Source: Diospyros lotus (taxonomy: Eukaryota; Streptophyta; Magnoliopsida; Ericales; Ebenaceae). From it: a DNA stretch of 64,000 nucleotides. Under the pieces are notes generated by a model. It was not told the origin of the DNA and ran no database searches. It worked only from the letters and a program-made list of their open reading frames with translations. This document shows, piece by piece, positions 47,941 through 59,941 of the stretch. The position numbers and the translations under genes are program-made. How positions within the stretch are numbered: the stretch's first letter is position 1; each line of letters starts with the position of its first letter. The stretch lies in the NCBI RefSeq assembly GCF_014633365.1, contig NC_068350.1:35703119-35767118 (forward strand). The letters are read 5' to 3'.

Positions 47941-48808
47941 CAAGCACTCCCTCGCATGTTTTCTCTCAATTTGTTTGATTCACTCAACCCTCGTGTATAG
48001 CACTCTTTATCGGCTTTTCTTTTAATGCGCTTACACTCTTGCCTTTTACCACTCAACTTTCTCAATTAGCTCTTGAAAGAACTCAGCAAGTATAATTAAG
48101 AAAGTTAAATCTATGGATAACTCAATTTGCAAAGAGTTATAAATCTGGTTAGATTGGAACAAGGAACACATAATTGAGTAAATTTTGAACACGTAATTTA
48201 ATAACAATGGATGGACTTAGGAAATAAAAAAAAAAAAAACCAGATTCGTCAAAGTCTCTAAAAGCTTGTATGAATTAGGGAGAAAGTAAGCTCTGGTTGT
48301 GTGTTAAAATGCTATGTACCCACTGATTTGTAGTTTTTTTTTTTCATGTGCTTTACTGATTTTTTTTTTTTTTTGTAAGCACGAAAATTCCACTATTTGA
48401 ATATTGGTTTGATTCTTGAAATCCAACACCTCTTTATGTGTGGGTGTGCGGGTTCAGTTGATTCACACAAACAACAACAAAGAAGGTGACTAGAGTTCAC
48501 AAAATCGAGATGAACAGATCACAAGGCATCAAAAGTAACCAAGTAACACTTAAAATAGACACAAAACAACGCAAGAAAAAAAAAATGAAGTACAACAAGA
48601 ACAGAGTCGAAGGACGAATAAAAGGAGACCAACGAGAACAAAATTCAAAGGGTAGAAAAGAAGAACATAGGAATGAAATTGGAATTTGGAAGAAATGAAA
48701 CAACAAAAACAACAAGATTAGAACCTATTCAAAATTTGAAAATTAACAGATTCTAGAAACTTGAAGTGTTTTTTTTTTTTAAATGATTTCGAACTTGATT
48801 TAGAACTT

Positions 48809-48821
48809 GGCTCTGATACCA
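48809..48821 (-). other. gypsy primer-binding site (initiator tRNA-Met)
   Basis: TGGTATCAGAGCC on the minus strand matches the complement of the 3' end of plant initiator methionine tRNA and lies four bases inside the 5' LTR end, the normal place for reverse-transcription priming. Confidence 0.9.
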
Positions 48822-48825
48822 AAAA

Positions 48826-49571
48826 TGATTCGAGCAGATGAAGATCCCTTTGATTGGATCTAAAAACCCACGAACAAGATGAGTATCATCCCAATGAAGC
48901 TAAACCAGATTCAAGCAAACAAAACAAAAAGTAGGAAAAAATGATATAAACGCCACACTCCAGAATAAGAGAAGAAAAAGTTGGGACTGATAAGCCTTGG
49001 AAATTGGACGCCACAAGATTGGAATAATCTTGATAAGTCTCGAGTTTTTGGAAAAACCAAATGGGAAAGTTCTCATTTCAAGAAGCACGAAAAATAACCA
49101 ATGTTTTGAAGTGTTTACAGTCCCCTTTAAATAGAAAAGAAAATATGAAATAACTACGCATAAACTCAATAACTACCAAAATGCTCAATAACTACCATCC
49201 ACACACACACCACTACTTTAATGGTTGGCCCTCTCTTTCTCCATGCTTATAAATACAATTTAACAAATTAAAATTACAAATTATACAACTATTTTTGGTC
49301 ATCTACACATGGGCATGAGCTTGGTTGCCATGTTTCATCTTCTAATGGGTTGATGCATCAATTTAGGTCAGCTAGCATGCTGATTAAATGGACATAGGCT
49401 TGACTTCCACTTGTTGTCTTCCAATTGGTAGATGCATCAATAAAGGCTTGTTTGGCTTGAATGTCTTCAATTAGCCCATTGAGTGTCTCTCTCATTTTCC
49501 TTGCCTTTGCTCGGGTGATTAGACCTCTTTGTAGGCTTAAAGGATCTTTCACATCTTCATTGATCTCATTA
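48826..49571 (-). repeat. 5' LTR of the gypsy element
   Basis: 746 bp, direct partner of 42252-43019. Its outer border is followed by the CCAAG target duplication, then by TGGGTTAAGCTC, where the kinase fragment resumes. Confidence 0.9.
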
Positions 49572-49576
49572 CCAAG

Positions 49577-49690
49577 TGGGTTAAGCTCATGGTTGAAGAG
49601 AAGGAATGTGGGAATTGCTTGATTTCAAGCTACTCGAGTACAAAGAGATGGACAAGGAGATGGTGGTGTTTTTGCATGTGGCTTTGCTTT
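49577..49690 (+). pseudogene. captured receptor-like kinase fragment, 3' part
   Basis: Continues the kinase fragment after the gypsy insertion: WVKLMVEEKECGN, then after a small frame change ELLDFKLLEYKEMDKEMVVFLHVALLC, matching the late C-lobe (subdomains X-XI) of LRR receptor-like kinases. It ends where the right inverted-repeat arm begins (about 49695). Confidence 0.8.
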
Positions 49691-49694
49691 GTTG

Positions 49695-50024
49695 TGGTGG
49701 CGGGTGCAATGGTGGAAAATGGCGGGTCTGCTACCGTCAACAAAACCAGAGACAAGAGATAGAGAGAGAGATAGGAGGGAGACAAGGAGAAAGAGATAGG
49801 TTGGGAGAGTGGACTTGGACACATGGCATAATATGATTGGCAATTAATACCACTATTAGTCAATATCAACGCCCCGTATGTTTTTCGTTTGACATTGTTA
49901 ACTTTAATTAACAGGTAGCTAACAAGTGACAAAAGGAAAATAATTTTAAAAAATAAGTAAAGAGCAACATTTTAAAGTTAAATAATCAAATAATATCAAC
50001 ATACAAAGTTAACTGATTTTCCTT
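49695..50024. repeat. right inverted-repeat arm of the Pack-MULE
   Basis: Inverted partner of 34963-34999 plus 41360-41660. It ends at the ACATATATA target duplication (50025-50033). The tip is less well kept than the left one (complement AAGGAAAATCAG versus GGGTTAATTACACCAATAATCAC). Confidence 0.8.
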
Positions 50025-50033
50025 ACATATATA

Positions 50034-51912
50034 AAGAGGTATTAAATGGACAGCCCATGTGCATCAAATGCAATTAAATCGGAATGAAGAGGGTGCTCAA
50101 GTCCACTGCCCACGCGTCCCGCAGCACAGCCACAGACTTCTTGTTTTATTTCTTTTTATTTCTTTTTTTAATAATATAATATCATATCTATTAGAAAAGC
50201 AATGCACCCACGATGTCTCCAATTCTGTCCCACTCATTAATTAAATACTATTCTTTAATTTGATCCATTTCCAATCTCACTGGCCATCCCACTTCCAATT
50301 GTTTCCCCTTTATTAATTAAATAATTAATTTTTATAATATTATATATATATAATAATTATACACATAATATTATATCCAAATTAATTTACACACTGAAAA
50401 TATTTTTCATAAATAATATCCCGCTAAAAACATCTTTAACTCTTAATAATATTTTTATCAATCATTAAGATTTAATGGTAATTTAGTCTCCATTAATTCC
50501 TAATAGTAGAAGTATAGTCAACCAGTTCGGATTCACTATTCTATAACATTACCTACTTAGGGTGTGAAACTTTAGATTCACAGTTATGTAGCAATCAGGA
50601 CAGGTCAAACTCTTGATGCCGCCCGAACCCTTTGCTAAAAGGATTTCTCTAAATCCTAAAACTTTCTGAAAGATCATGAGTATCCTTTAACTAGGATTCA
50701 GGACGATTCTAATGACAATGAAGTCAAAACTTCTTGTAAACCCATTAGAGCTCTTAATTATCGTGCACTATAGTCCCTCCACTACTAGCATCCTGACCAA
50801 GTGAGAGTCATGGACTGATTAAACACATAAGAATCGATAACTATGCTGGATCTAGTCTAGGGTGATTGAGATAACATATTGGAACTCTTTTCGACACCAA
50901 AAACTCATTTCCGATCATACATACCTTGGCCAAGGACTTCCACAATCACCAACCGACTCAAAATGCATAGGACAATCACTTCCATCCAATGGAAGACAAT
51001 GGATTCCATTAGCGAGCATTTGCCTCCATACACCACTACACAAAGACCACACAGAGAACATTCTCACCTTTCACATCGGATAGTTCTGCTCAATGAAAAA
51101 TATTGGACACAAGTACACAAGACAACTCTATCGCTTCCGGTCAAAGGACCAGACACACAATCGATAACCAACATAGATCATTAATTCTCAAAGCTATGTG
51201 ATCTGTCGCAAGCGTTACATTAAGTGGATATTCAACTAATTCTCACCCACATATCTACTATATGCATCACATACAATGTGGCGTGTGACTCACCACCTCA
51301 TCCCATGTTAAACAATGATAATAACCCATGTGCCAGTCCATTAATCGACAAATCATAATCCCTTTCTGATAAATTTAAGGATTGAGAATATTCTTAAGAA
51401 ATCTTGAACTAGAGATCCATGTCACACAATCTTAACATCTTGAAAGTAGGACCTCTATCAAGAAATCTAAGGACTCATTCATAATAATAAGATGGAGAGT
51501 TATGAATGAAGATATGACCATGTAAAATTATATCATTAGGTCCAATACTCATACGAGACGTCATCTAAATTTAATATTAAAGACACTAACAACAACACCA
51601 CGCAAATATTTGAGAATTCATTAAATTGTCTTCCAATATTCTTTACTAGAGTTAGTCATGTATCTATTTACTACGCTCATTACATGAGCTAAATCAGCGC
51701 ATATACAAATTATATCATATATAAAACAACTCATTGTACTAGAATATGAAATTTTTATATTTTTTCAATTTCGGTATCTCACCGAAGAAATAAGCTCGAT
51801 GAAAATTTAAAATATATAACTAATAGAATACTGACAGATTTAACCTCTCCATATTGGATTTTTCCATAACTTTCTCAATGTATCCCGTTTCCCTTCCACT
51901 TAATACCTCATA

Positions 51913-51943
<31 letters not shown>

Positions 51944-52654
51944 TTCATTGAATATTTTATCCTAAAAATACACTCTCAGCAAGTGGGTTAGAAGAGTGGA
52001 AGATTACAGAAGAGTTTGGAAGAAAGAAGAATGCACACTGCTATGCCAACTTCAACTGGCTTCTCTTTTCTAAATAATAATAATAAGTTATTTCTCAATC
52101 TTTCGTCATTTGTATTCTTAATTTCGATGATATATGAGATAAATCATAAATAAAAATTTCATCTCATTACACAAGACAAGCAATCGAATCCATAATTTAT
52201 TGATACGAATCATAACTTATCATAATCTAATTATTTAACTTGTGTACTAAAAATTAGTGTAGATATTACTTCTTTATATATATATATATATATATATGTT
52301 GGAAGTATGCACTGCAGCTCCTTAATTCCCTTATTATTAATATAATATTTAATATGTTATCAATATAATATATTATCATATACATATGCATCCATTTATG
52401 CACGGCCACCCCATTCTAAATTGCCAGCACGTCCTTCATTTAATTATTTTATTATATCTTATTTGCTACATAATGAATATTATTATTATTATATTTTATC
52501 TATCTTGAACGCTTAATGATAATTTAGACCCCGACAATTCTACAACTCCCAATCACTTCTCAATTCAAAAAATATATTAAATTTAATATTCTCTATTAAA
52601 TTTCTTAAAATCACAAATCTTCAACAAATTATAAAAGTTACGGGAATTCATTTT
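50034..52654. other. unresolved repetitive DNA right of the Pack-MULE, probably LTR-derived
   Basis: Non-coding, with an LTR-like style: segment 50500-51700 carries words such as ATAGTCCCTCCACTACTAGCATC and GAGAGTCATGGACTGATTAA that I associate with plant copia LTRs, and TGTTGGAAGTATGCACTGC at 52298 looks like an LTR start. Two (AT)n runs lie at 51918-51943 and 52276-52298. Ends and target duplications could not be matched. Short frames (50862-51184) are not convincing. Confidence 0.35.
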
Positions 52655-54840
52655 CTTCTAAAATATCAAGTTGTTACACCATTTCTCATATTCAACATAA
52701 TTAACTGCTTTAGAATAAGTGGAAGACTTTTCACTGTAGTTAATATCTTTAGCCACACTCACGGTATAGGCAACAAGATCAGTTTCACCATATATTTGAG
52801 GTGATTTGATATTTTTTTTAGGTCTATCTTTAATAATACAATAATCTGATAGATCGACACTTATTTTCGGATTTGACTTGGGGCTTGACTTAACCTAAAA
52901 TGATGATGATGGATCAGATGTTTGACTCTTGTTAATTTCAAACTCCACTTGAATATCAGAACTCTGGTGACTTGTAGGGTTAGATTTTTTTGTATAGACC
53001 ACGAAGCATAGCAATTTTATCAAAACTAACATCTCTATTAATCATAACTTTTGACGCTTTTGGATCATATAACTTATAACTCTTAACACCAGATTTATAA
53101 CCAAGAAATAAACACCATTTAAACCTTGGTTCTAATTTACCATTATCAACATGAACAAATACATGACATCCAAAAATTTTCAAATCAGAATAATTCGCAG
53201 GAGTACTTGACCATAACTTTTTCGGAGTTTTTTTATCAATAGCAAACAAATGAGACCGATTAATCAGAAAACATGCTATATAAGTAGCCTTGGCCCAAAA
53301 AGACTTAGATAGATCAAAATTAGATAACATACACTGTACCTTTTCCATCAAGCTTATGTTCATCCACTCAGCTACACAATTTTTTTGTGACGTACCTGCA
53401 ACTGTTAGAGGCCTTAGAATTCATTCTTTCCTGTAGAAATCATTAAATTCACGTGAACAAGATTATGAACCATTATCAATGTGGAGACCCTTAATCTGTC
53501 TTTCGACTTGTTTCTCAATTATAGTATTTCACTACTTGAAAGTAGCAAAAACATCAGCCTTTTATTTCAAGAAGAATATCCAAACTTTACTAAAAAAATC
53601 ATCAATGAAAGTCAACATGTATTTGGCACCACTTTAAGAAGGTACTCTAGATAAACCCCAGAGATTATAATGGACATAATCTAGTATACCTTTAGTATTG
53701 TAAATGCATTTATTAAATTTGATCCGTTTTTGCTTATCGAAAACGCAGTGCTCATAGAACTCTAATTTTTCAGTGCTCTGCCTTTCAAGAATTCCTTCTT
53801 CTTTTTTTTCTCAATTCAACCATACTTATTTCACTCATATGTCTAAGATGCATATGTCATAATTGAGTGATATCGATATCAAATAAAGAATAAATAGAAA
53901 CAAAAGTATCACCTGTAACGATAAAACCCTGCAGAACACATAATCGATCGTATTGTTTTATACCTTTCATCACAACAAGAACATATTCAAATCAAGAGTA
54001 CTTAATGAAATAAGATTTCTTTTGAGATCGTGAACATGTCTGACATTAGTTAAATTTTGAAGGATACCATCAAACATCTTAATTTTAACTATTCCAATAC
54101 CAGCAATTTTACAAGAATAATTATTACCAATCGACACATCTCTAAAAGTCAAAGTTTTATATATGCTGAAAATCAATCCCTATTAGGAGACATATGAAAC
54201 GTTTATACTGTGTTGAGAATCCAATTTTCACTAGGTTTAGTAACCTCATTAATAGTCACCATAAGTTCTCCATCACTACTGTTATTTTCAATAATAATGG
54301 TTTCACCAAAAGTTTCTAGTTTTTTTGTGGTCTGATTCTTGTCTCTTCAGTTTGTTCTACAGCTTATAACACTCCTTCTTTATGTGTCATTTCTTCTTAA
54401 AGTAATTACAAGTTTTTTTTTTATTTCTAGACTTAGATCTACTTTTCCCTTTACTACCATAATTTCCATCATGCGTTCTCCCTCTAATCAACATACCGTC
54501 TCCCTAATTTTCATAATTTTTCAATAATTGCTTATTAATTTTTTCTTTCATGAACAAAACATCATAAACTTCATCTAGGGTAAGAGTATCCCGACTATAA
54601 AGTATGGTGTCTCTAAAAGTTAAATACGAGACTGGTAGAGAACATAACAAAATTAGACCCAAATCCTCATCGTCATAATTAACCTCTATGTTTTTCAAAT
54701 CAGAAACAATTTCTTTAAAAGCGGTTAAATGGCTTCCAATAGATGTATCTTCATCCATTTGATGAGAATATAGCCTCTGCTTGAAATGGAACTTACTAGT
54801 TAAACTTTTCATCATACACAGCTATTCCAGTTTCAATTAT
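52655..54840 (-). pseudogene. copia gag-protease-integrase, heavily broken
   Basis: Minus strand, in order: gag (54504-54815) with SHLTAFKEIVSDLKNIEV and LLCSLPVSYLTFRDTILYS; a damaged zinc knuckle (CNYFKKK, stop, HIKKEC) near 54400; the protease/pre-integrase region (53970-54176) with NVRHVHDLKRNLISLSTLD; the integrase end (52980-53363) with LSKSFWAKATYIACFLINR and FGCHVFVHV; and a linker, VAYTVSVAKDINYSEKSSTY, ending at EYEKW, the usual lead-in to reverse transcriptase. Many stops and frame changes. It is an old copy. Confidence 0.82.
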
Positions 54841-56115
54841 AGAGCGAGAACGATTTTTTCTTTAAAAACATCCTACAAAATTTGATTCGATAAATGCAAA
54901 TGTATTTCTGACAAGGCCTTATAATCCTTAACTATTTTTCTTCAATACTCCATGATTGTTGCATTTTTTCAAAACCAAACGTTCATTATCTAAATTCATA
55001 TGTGCCAAAATTACACTCATCCTAACTTGTTATAGCGAAAATCTAATATTTCAATCCAACAAGATAGTACCATACTTTAACATAGTTATTAAATAACCTT
55101 GAATGATATCAAATAATTGGTAAATAAGAAACCCAATTAAAATAGATCAAAAAATACCAAATTTGGGAAAAAAAAATATATCTAGATCTGTTAATCTAGC
55201 TAACCAAATCTAAAGAAGGTCTGGATGGGATTGTGACCTGGTGGTCCGGTCAACCTAGATCTGGGCTGAGATTTGGGTTGGCTAATGCTTGTTGTTAATA
55301 GAAGAGACTTGAAGCTTCTTCAATGGCAAAAGCTTGTAGGCAACACTAGTGGCGATGGAAGCGATCGGCGACAATGGGCAAATGATTGACGAGGATAAGG
55401 CGACAGACAAGGATGTCGTCGGTCGATCGAATAGAAAGGAAAAAACATATCAGAAACGTGACAAGGTGATGGACGGTAGACAACAGATGGCGTAGGCAAC
55501 GACAAAGGCAAAGGGGGTTGTCGGCGTAGGCAGTCAGGAAAAGGCCGATGGCTAAAGGTCTAGACATCAACAGTTGCTGGGTGAAACAACGGATGACGAG
55601 GTTGTGTTGTGAATGCGGTAAAGGCTGTGACGGTGTGTGGCGGTCAATCGATGACAACATGCTGCAATCGGTCGATGACGACTCAAACAGCGGTGGAGAA
55701 AGTGTTCGATGGCGGTGGTAATGGTGGCAGCGACAACGACTAGGGCTGAGCAACCTATAACCAGTTGAGGAAAATGATTATGATGATGAAGCAGATCCAA
55801 TAACTGAGATATGTTAAACGTAATAGTTTGATCCAACAACTCTGATATTAGTTTCAGAGCCGGCGCCCCGTCCGTTAAGCCAAGTAGGCGGTCGCCTAAG
55901 GCCCCCAACAATAAGAAGGCCCCCAAAGTCAAAAAGTCATAAGTTATATATGTATACTTTATTAAAAAATTAAAATACAATATATATATAATCTAAACCT
56001 TCGATCTTCCTTCCCAATTCCCCATTCTTTGTTTTTAAACATTGTCAGTCAAATCAATCTTCAACTTCAAGATTTTAAGCTAATATGTGCTTGTTCATCT
56101 CCCTCCCTCCCTCCC

Positions 56116-56118
<3 letters not shown>

Positions 56119-56160
<42 letters not shown>
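56119..56160 (+). repeat. (CT)n microsatellite inside the hAT element
   Basis: About 21 CT units, uninterrupted, in the untranslated 5' part of the hAT element, preceded by CCCTCCCTCCC. Confidence 0.9.
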
Positions 56161-56163
<3 letters not shown>

Positions 56164-57021
56164 TCAAGCTTTATCACTGCTTGCTTTGCTACAGCATATG
56201 TTGAGTGTTGTGTTAATTAGTGTTACGCTATTAGTGTATTACTATTGTGCTATGTATTGAGTCTATTGACAGTATAGTTCAGCATTTGCATTCATTGTTT
56301 GATCGACATCAACGGTCACTTCTTCAGTGAATCAATGTTTCTGGGTTAGTTCTGACCCCCCCTCTCTCTCTGTTGCAAGTCAAGGTCACACGTTGCAAAC
56401 TGCCTCCTTCGCTTCAGCCTTCATATTTCAGTAACAACAATCGCTTCTTCAGAATCGGTACACACTTTGATTTCTTTTTAGTTTAACTTTTGTTTTTGGC
56501 TGTGTTATTTTTTAGGTGTTGTGGTATGGGTGTTTTTTATTAAAGTGTATATTTTTTGGTGCTCTTTTGTTTCTAGGTGTGTTCTTTTATGTTTTTGGCT
56601 TTAATTTGTTCGAAATTGAGTCCAATCCATGATTTAAGTTTAATTTTACAAAGATTATGTCTATTGTGGTTTAAAACTAAAATTTCATATTTGCCCAATT
56701 TGTATTTATATTCTTCTATGAAATTGAATGCTAATATTTAATTGATTTTCATTCAATTAACACTCAAAATTTTATTTTTGTTCATATTAGGATTCAATTG
56801 ATTTGATCATCATTGAGGAAAATCACTTGAAGAGTCTAATTTGAATTTTGAAAAAATTTGGAATTGCTATATACTTGGAGCTTATAAAACTTTTCAGGTG
56901 ATACATTTCTTTTTACTCAATTTCTTAATTTTTATCGCCAAGTTAATATTTCTAATAGAAAATATCCATCAATGTATGAGAAACTTAAAAAAAAAAAAAA
57001 AAAAAGAGTAGAATAGATAGT

Positions 57022-59300
57022 TTGATTCAATCTCAAAAGGACGCCCTTGAAAAATTTATCACGAGTAATAAGAGATATCTAAATAGCCAAAGTAATGAAA
57101 CAACTAAACAAACAACTTTAAATGAAATAGGAGATAATGAGATGATGGTAGATCAAACTATAGAAAATTATAATGATGAAATCTATGATAATAATATGGT
57201 TAGTGAAGAATGTCAAGAAAATACAGAAGAAAAGGAAATTAATATGGAAACTAAGGATATTGATAATAACCCGAGTAATGTTTCTATTAATATCTATAAT
57301 CTGGGAAGATGAGAAAAAATTGATATTAAATTAAGAGACTTGTTAGTCAAAAAATGTCCAATTAGGGAAAGTGATTTAGATTTTTCGAATGATGAAACTT
57401 CTAGGCATTTCTTCACTTTTTATTATACGAGGAGGCTATTAAATGGGAAAACTCGTTATAAGAGATGGTTGGTATATTCAAACGATTTTGACAAAATTTA
57501 TTGCTTTTGTTGCAAACTGTTTGGTACAAGACCTAGTGGAAGCCAATTTGGCAATGAAGGAACAAATGATTAGAAAAATCTTAGTATTAAGTTGAAAAGT
57601 AATGAAACAAGTAAAGAGCACTTACTTAACATAAATGCTTGGTTTGATTTAGAATTGAGATTTTTTAAGAGTAAAGAAATTGATAGGGATGTGCAAGTAA
57701 GAATTAGTAAAGAAAAAGAACATTGGAGAAATGTTTTAAAAAGAATCATTGATGTGGTAAAAGCTCTAGCTAAAAATAATTTGGCATTTCGTGGAACTAA
57801 TGAAAAGATCTATCATGTGAATAATGAAAATTTTTTAAGTCTTATTGAGATGATAGCTGAATTTGATCCAGTATTATAAGAACATGTCCGACATATTTAA
57901 AATGGTGAAATTCATAATCATTACTTGGAACATAAAATTCAAAGTGAATTGATATAGATGTTAGCACATGAAGTCAAGAGTACGATTTTAAAAAAAATTA
58001 AAGAGGAAAAATATTTTTCCATTATACTTGAGTGTACTCCAGATTTAAGTCACCAAGAACAAATGTTTCTCATATTAAGGTATATGGATATTTCAACTAG
58101 TCCCATAATAATTGAAGAATACTTTGTAAGATTTTTAAAAGTGGATGACACTTCTAGAAAATGCCTCTTTAGTGAACTTATAAGAGAAATTGAAAATTTG
58201 GATCTTGATATCAATTATATAAGAGGACAAGGATATGATAATGGGTTTAACATGAAGGGAAAGCAACAAGGTGTGCAGAAAAGACTATTGGAGATAAATT
58301 CTAGAGTATTATATACATCATGTAGTTGTCATAGTCTTAATTTAGTAATTTCTGATGTTGTCCCCTCTTGTGTTAGAGTTGTATCATTTTTCGGAGTTTT
58401 ACAACACATATATTCATTATTTTCTTCTTCACCTAAGAGATAGAAAATATTAAAGAATAACATATCTAATTTAACTATCAAATCATTATCACAAACTTGC
58501 TGGGAAAATCGTATTGAAAGTATCAAGACAATTAGATTTCAAGCTTAAAAAAGAAACGTGATGCTTTGTTTGAATTAGCACAAAGTAATGATGATCCTAA
58601 AATAAAGAATGAAGTTAGATGTCTTGCAATGTATGAATTAGAGAATTTTGAATTTTTATTGGGTATGACTATTTGGTATGATATTTTGTATGCGGTTAAT
58701 TCAATTAATAAAAGTTTTCAAAGTGAAGGTATGCATATTGATGTTACTATAGATCAATTAAAAGGTTTCTTTCTTTTTGTGAAATTTATAGGCAAAATAG
58801 ATTTGAATCTACTATGATTTATGCCAAAGAACTTGTAAATGAAATGGAAGTAGAACCCATATTTCATGAAAAACGTGTTATTCGTAGGGAAAAATAATTT
58901 GATAAAAACGTTAATGATAAAACACAATCTGCTAAAAAATCTTTTAGATTTGATTATTTTATATACATAATTAATCAAGTCATTTCTTCAATTAGAAATA
59001 GGTTTGAGCAATTTGGAATATATGAAAAAAAATGGATTTCTATATAATTTTAAGAAATTAAAATCAATTAATGAAGATATTTTAAAAGAATATTATTTGA
59101 ATCTTGAAAACGTTCTTAAATTTTATGAAATTTCTGATATAGATGGTTTAGATTTATTTTTAGAATTAAAAATGTTAAGAGAAACTTTTCAAGAGTAAAA
59201 AATTAGTTCAATGAAAATTCTTCATTATATTAAAAGAGTCGATTATTTTCTAAATGTATATATTACTTATGGAATATTGTTTACAATTTCAATTTCAGTA
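57022..59300 (+). pseudogene. hAT transposase (TTF zinc finger, DUF4371), inactivated
   Basis: Frame pieces in order: an acidic N-terminus (57022-57312); a TTF-type zinc finger (57340-57573) with HFFTFYYTRRLLNGK, RWLVYSNDFDKIYCFCCKLF; the TSKEHLLN and WRNVLKRIIDVVKALAKNNLAFRG region (57592-57879); the DUF4371/RNase H-like core (57958-58443) with YFSIILECTPDLSHQEQM, FLKVDDTS, RGQGYDNGFNMKGK and CHSLNLVISD; then C-terminal pieces (58566-59198). In the family the core motif is normally D-C-T-P-D; here the first residue is E. The first four pieces share one frame, separated by nonsense codons (57310, 57571, 57877 and others); a frameshift follows 58443. The protein would cut and paste the element; it cannot be made whole. 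Confidence 0.88.
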
Positions 59301-59941
59301 GTTTCTGCAAATAAAGAAGTTTTTTAAAATTGAAATTAATAAAATCATATTTGAGGTCAACTATATCTCAAGAAAAATTGAATAGATTACCTATATTATC
59401 TATTGAACATAATTTATTAAATAAACTTGATTATGAAGATTTAATTAGTAATTTTGCATCTCAAAAGGTAAGAAAATTTGATTTTACAGACGGTTGAATA
59501 TAATTCAACATATGTTTGTAGAATGAAAAGTTACTCATTATTGGTGAATTTTATTCTTTTAATGTTATCAGTTTAATATTTTGTTTTGTTTCCTTTGGAG
59601 AATCAAGAATGTATAGTTTTTTATTCGGTTTGTATTGACCTTTTAAGGGTTTTAATAAAAATTAGTTTTATTTTTCTTTGTTTGTTTAGTAGTTTTTTTT
59701 TTTATTTCTGAGAGATTATATTTTAGTTAAAAATTTATTTATTATTAGTAAGAGATTATTGTATTTTGTAGTTGATTGAACTTCAATTTTTTTTTTAATT
59801 TAGTAAAATGATGATTTTTTTTTTTTTTGAAAAAGGTATATTATTTATTTTTTTTATAAAAGTAAATTAATAATTTGAAAAGACCTCGATAAACTTTTTC
59901 ACCTAAGGCCTCCAAACTCATTGGGCCGGCTCTGATTAGTT

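Larger units (their letters stand above)
42252..49571 (-). mobile_element. Ty3/gypsy retrotransposon inserted in the captured kinase fragment
   Basis: Two direct LTRs (42252-43019 and 48826-49571) flank broken gag-pol pieces on the minus strand. The target duplication CCAAG is identical on both sides (42247-42251 and 49572-49576). A primer-binding site complementary to initiator tRNA-Met (TGGTATCAGAGCC, minus strand, 48821-48809) follows the 5' LTR. A polypurine tract (GAGGAGAGGGGGAC, 43034-43021) precedes the 3' LTR. The middle of pol (most of reverse transcriptase, RNase H and the integrase core) is missing and replaced by a short inverted leader segment. A CACTA element interrupts gag. At 7,320 bp it is non-functional. 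Confidence 0.92.
34963..50024 (+). mobile_element. Pack-MULE (Mutator-like) carrying a kinase fragment, with nested insertions
   Basis: Long terminal inverted repeats of about 330 bp: left arm 34963-34999 plus 41360 to about 41660, right arm about 49695-50024. The arms share CAAACGAAAAACA, TTAATTGCCAATCATA, GTGTCCAA and TCTATCTCTTG in inverted order. The left tip GGGTTAATTACACCAATAATC is typical of plant Mutator-like elements. Flanks ACATATATA at 34954-34962 and 50025-50033 are an identical 9-bp target duplication. Removing the copia (35000-41359) and gypsy (42252-49576 with one TSD) insertions leaves about 1,377 bp: two arms around a receptor-kinase fragment. There is no transposase, so it is non-autonomous. 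Strand is given as that of the kinase fragment. Confidence 0.83.
55855..59934 (+). mobile_element. 4.1 kb hAT transposon with degenerate transposase
   Basis: Terminal inverted repeats CAGAGCCGGC at both ends (left continues GCCCC, right CCAATGAG when complemented). The 8-bp target duplication ATTAGTTT is identical at 55847-55854 and 59935-59942. The 5' part has a CT microsatellite (56119-56160) and a leader; the coding part (57022-59300) is a hAT transposase of the TTF-zinc-finger / DUF4371 type. All features fit a once-autonomous hAT element that is now dead. It sits at the LTR/primer-site junction of the copia element. Confidence 0.92.

Noticed and set aside
48486..48698. 70-codon lysine/arginine-rich frame in the gypsy leader
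   Set aside because: It lies antisense in the untranslated leader of the retrotransposon and consists of A-rich repeats.
55320..55980. Frames of 63-137 codons in the copia leader and hAT end
   Set aside because: They cross the hAT border or arise from simple GACGATGG-type repeats; not gag.
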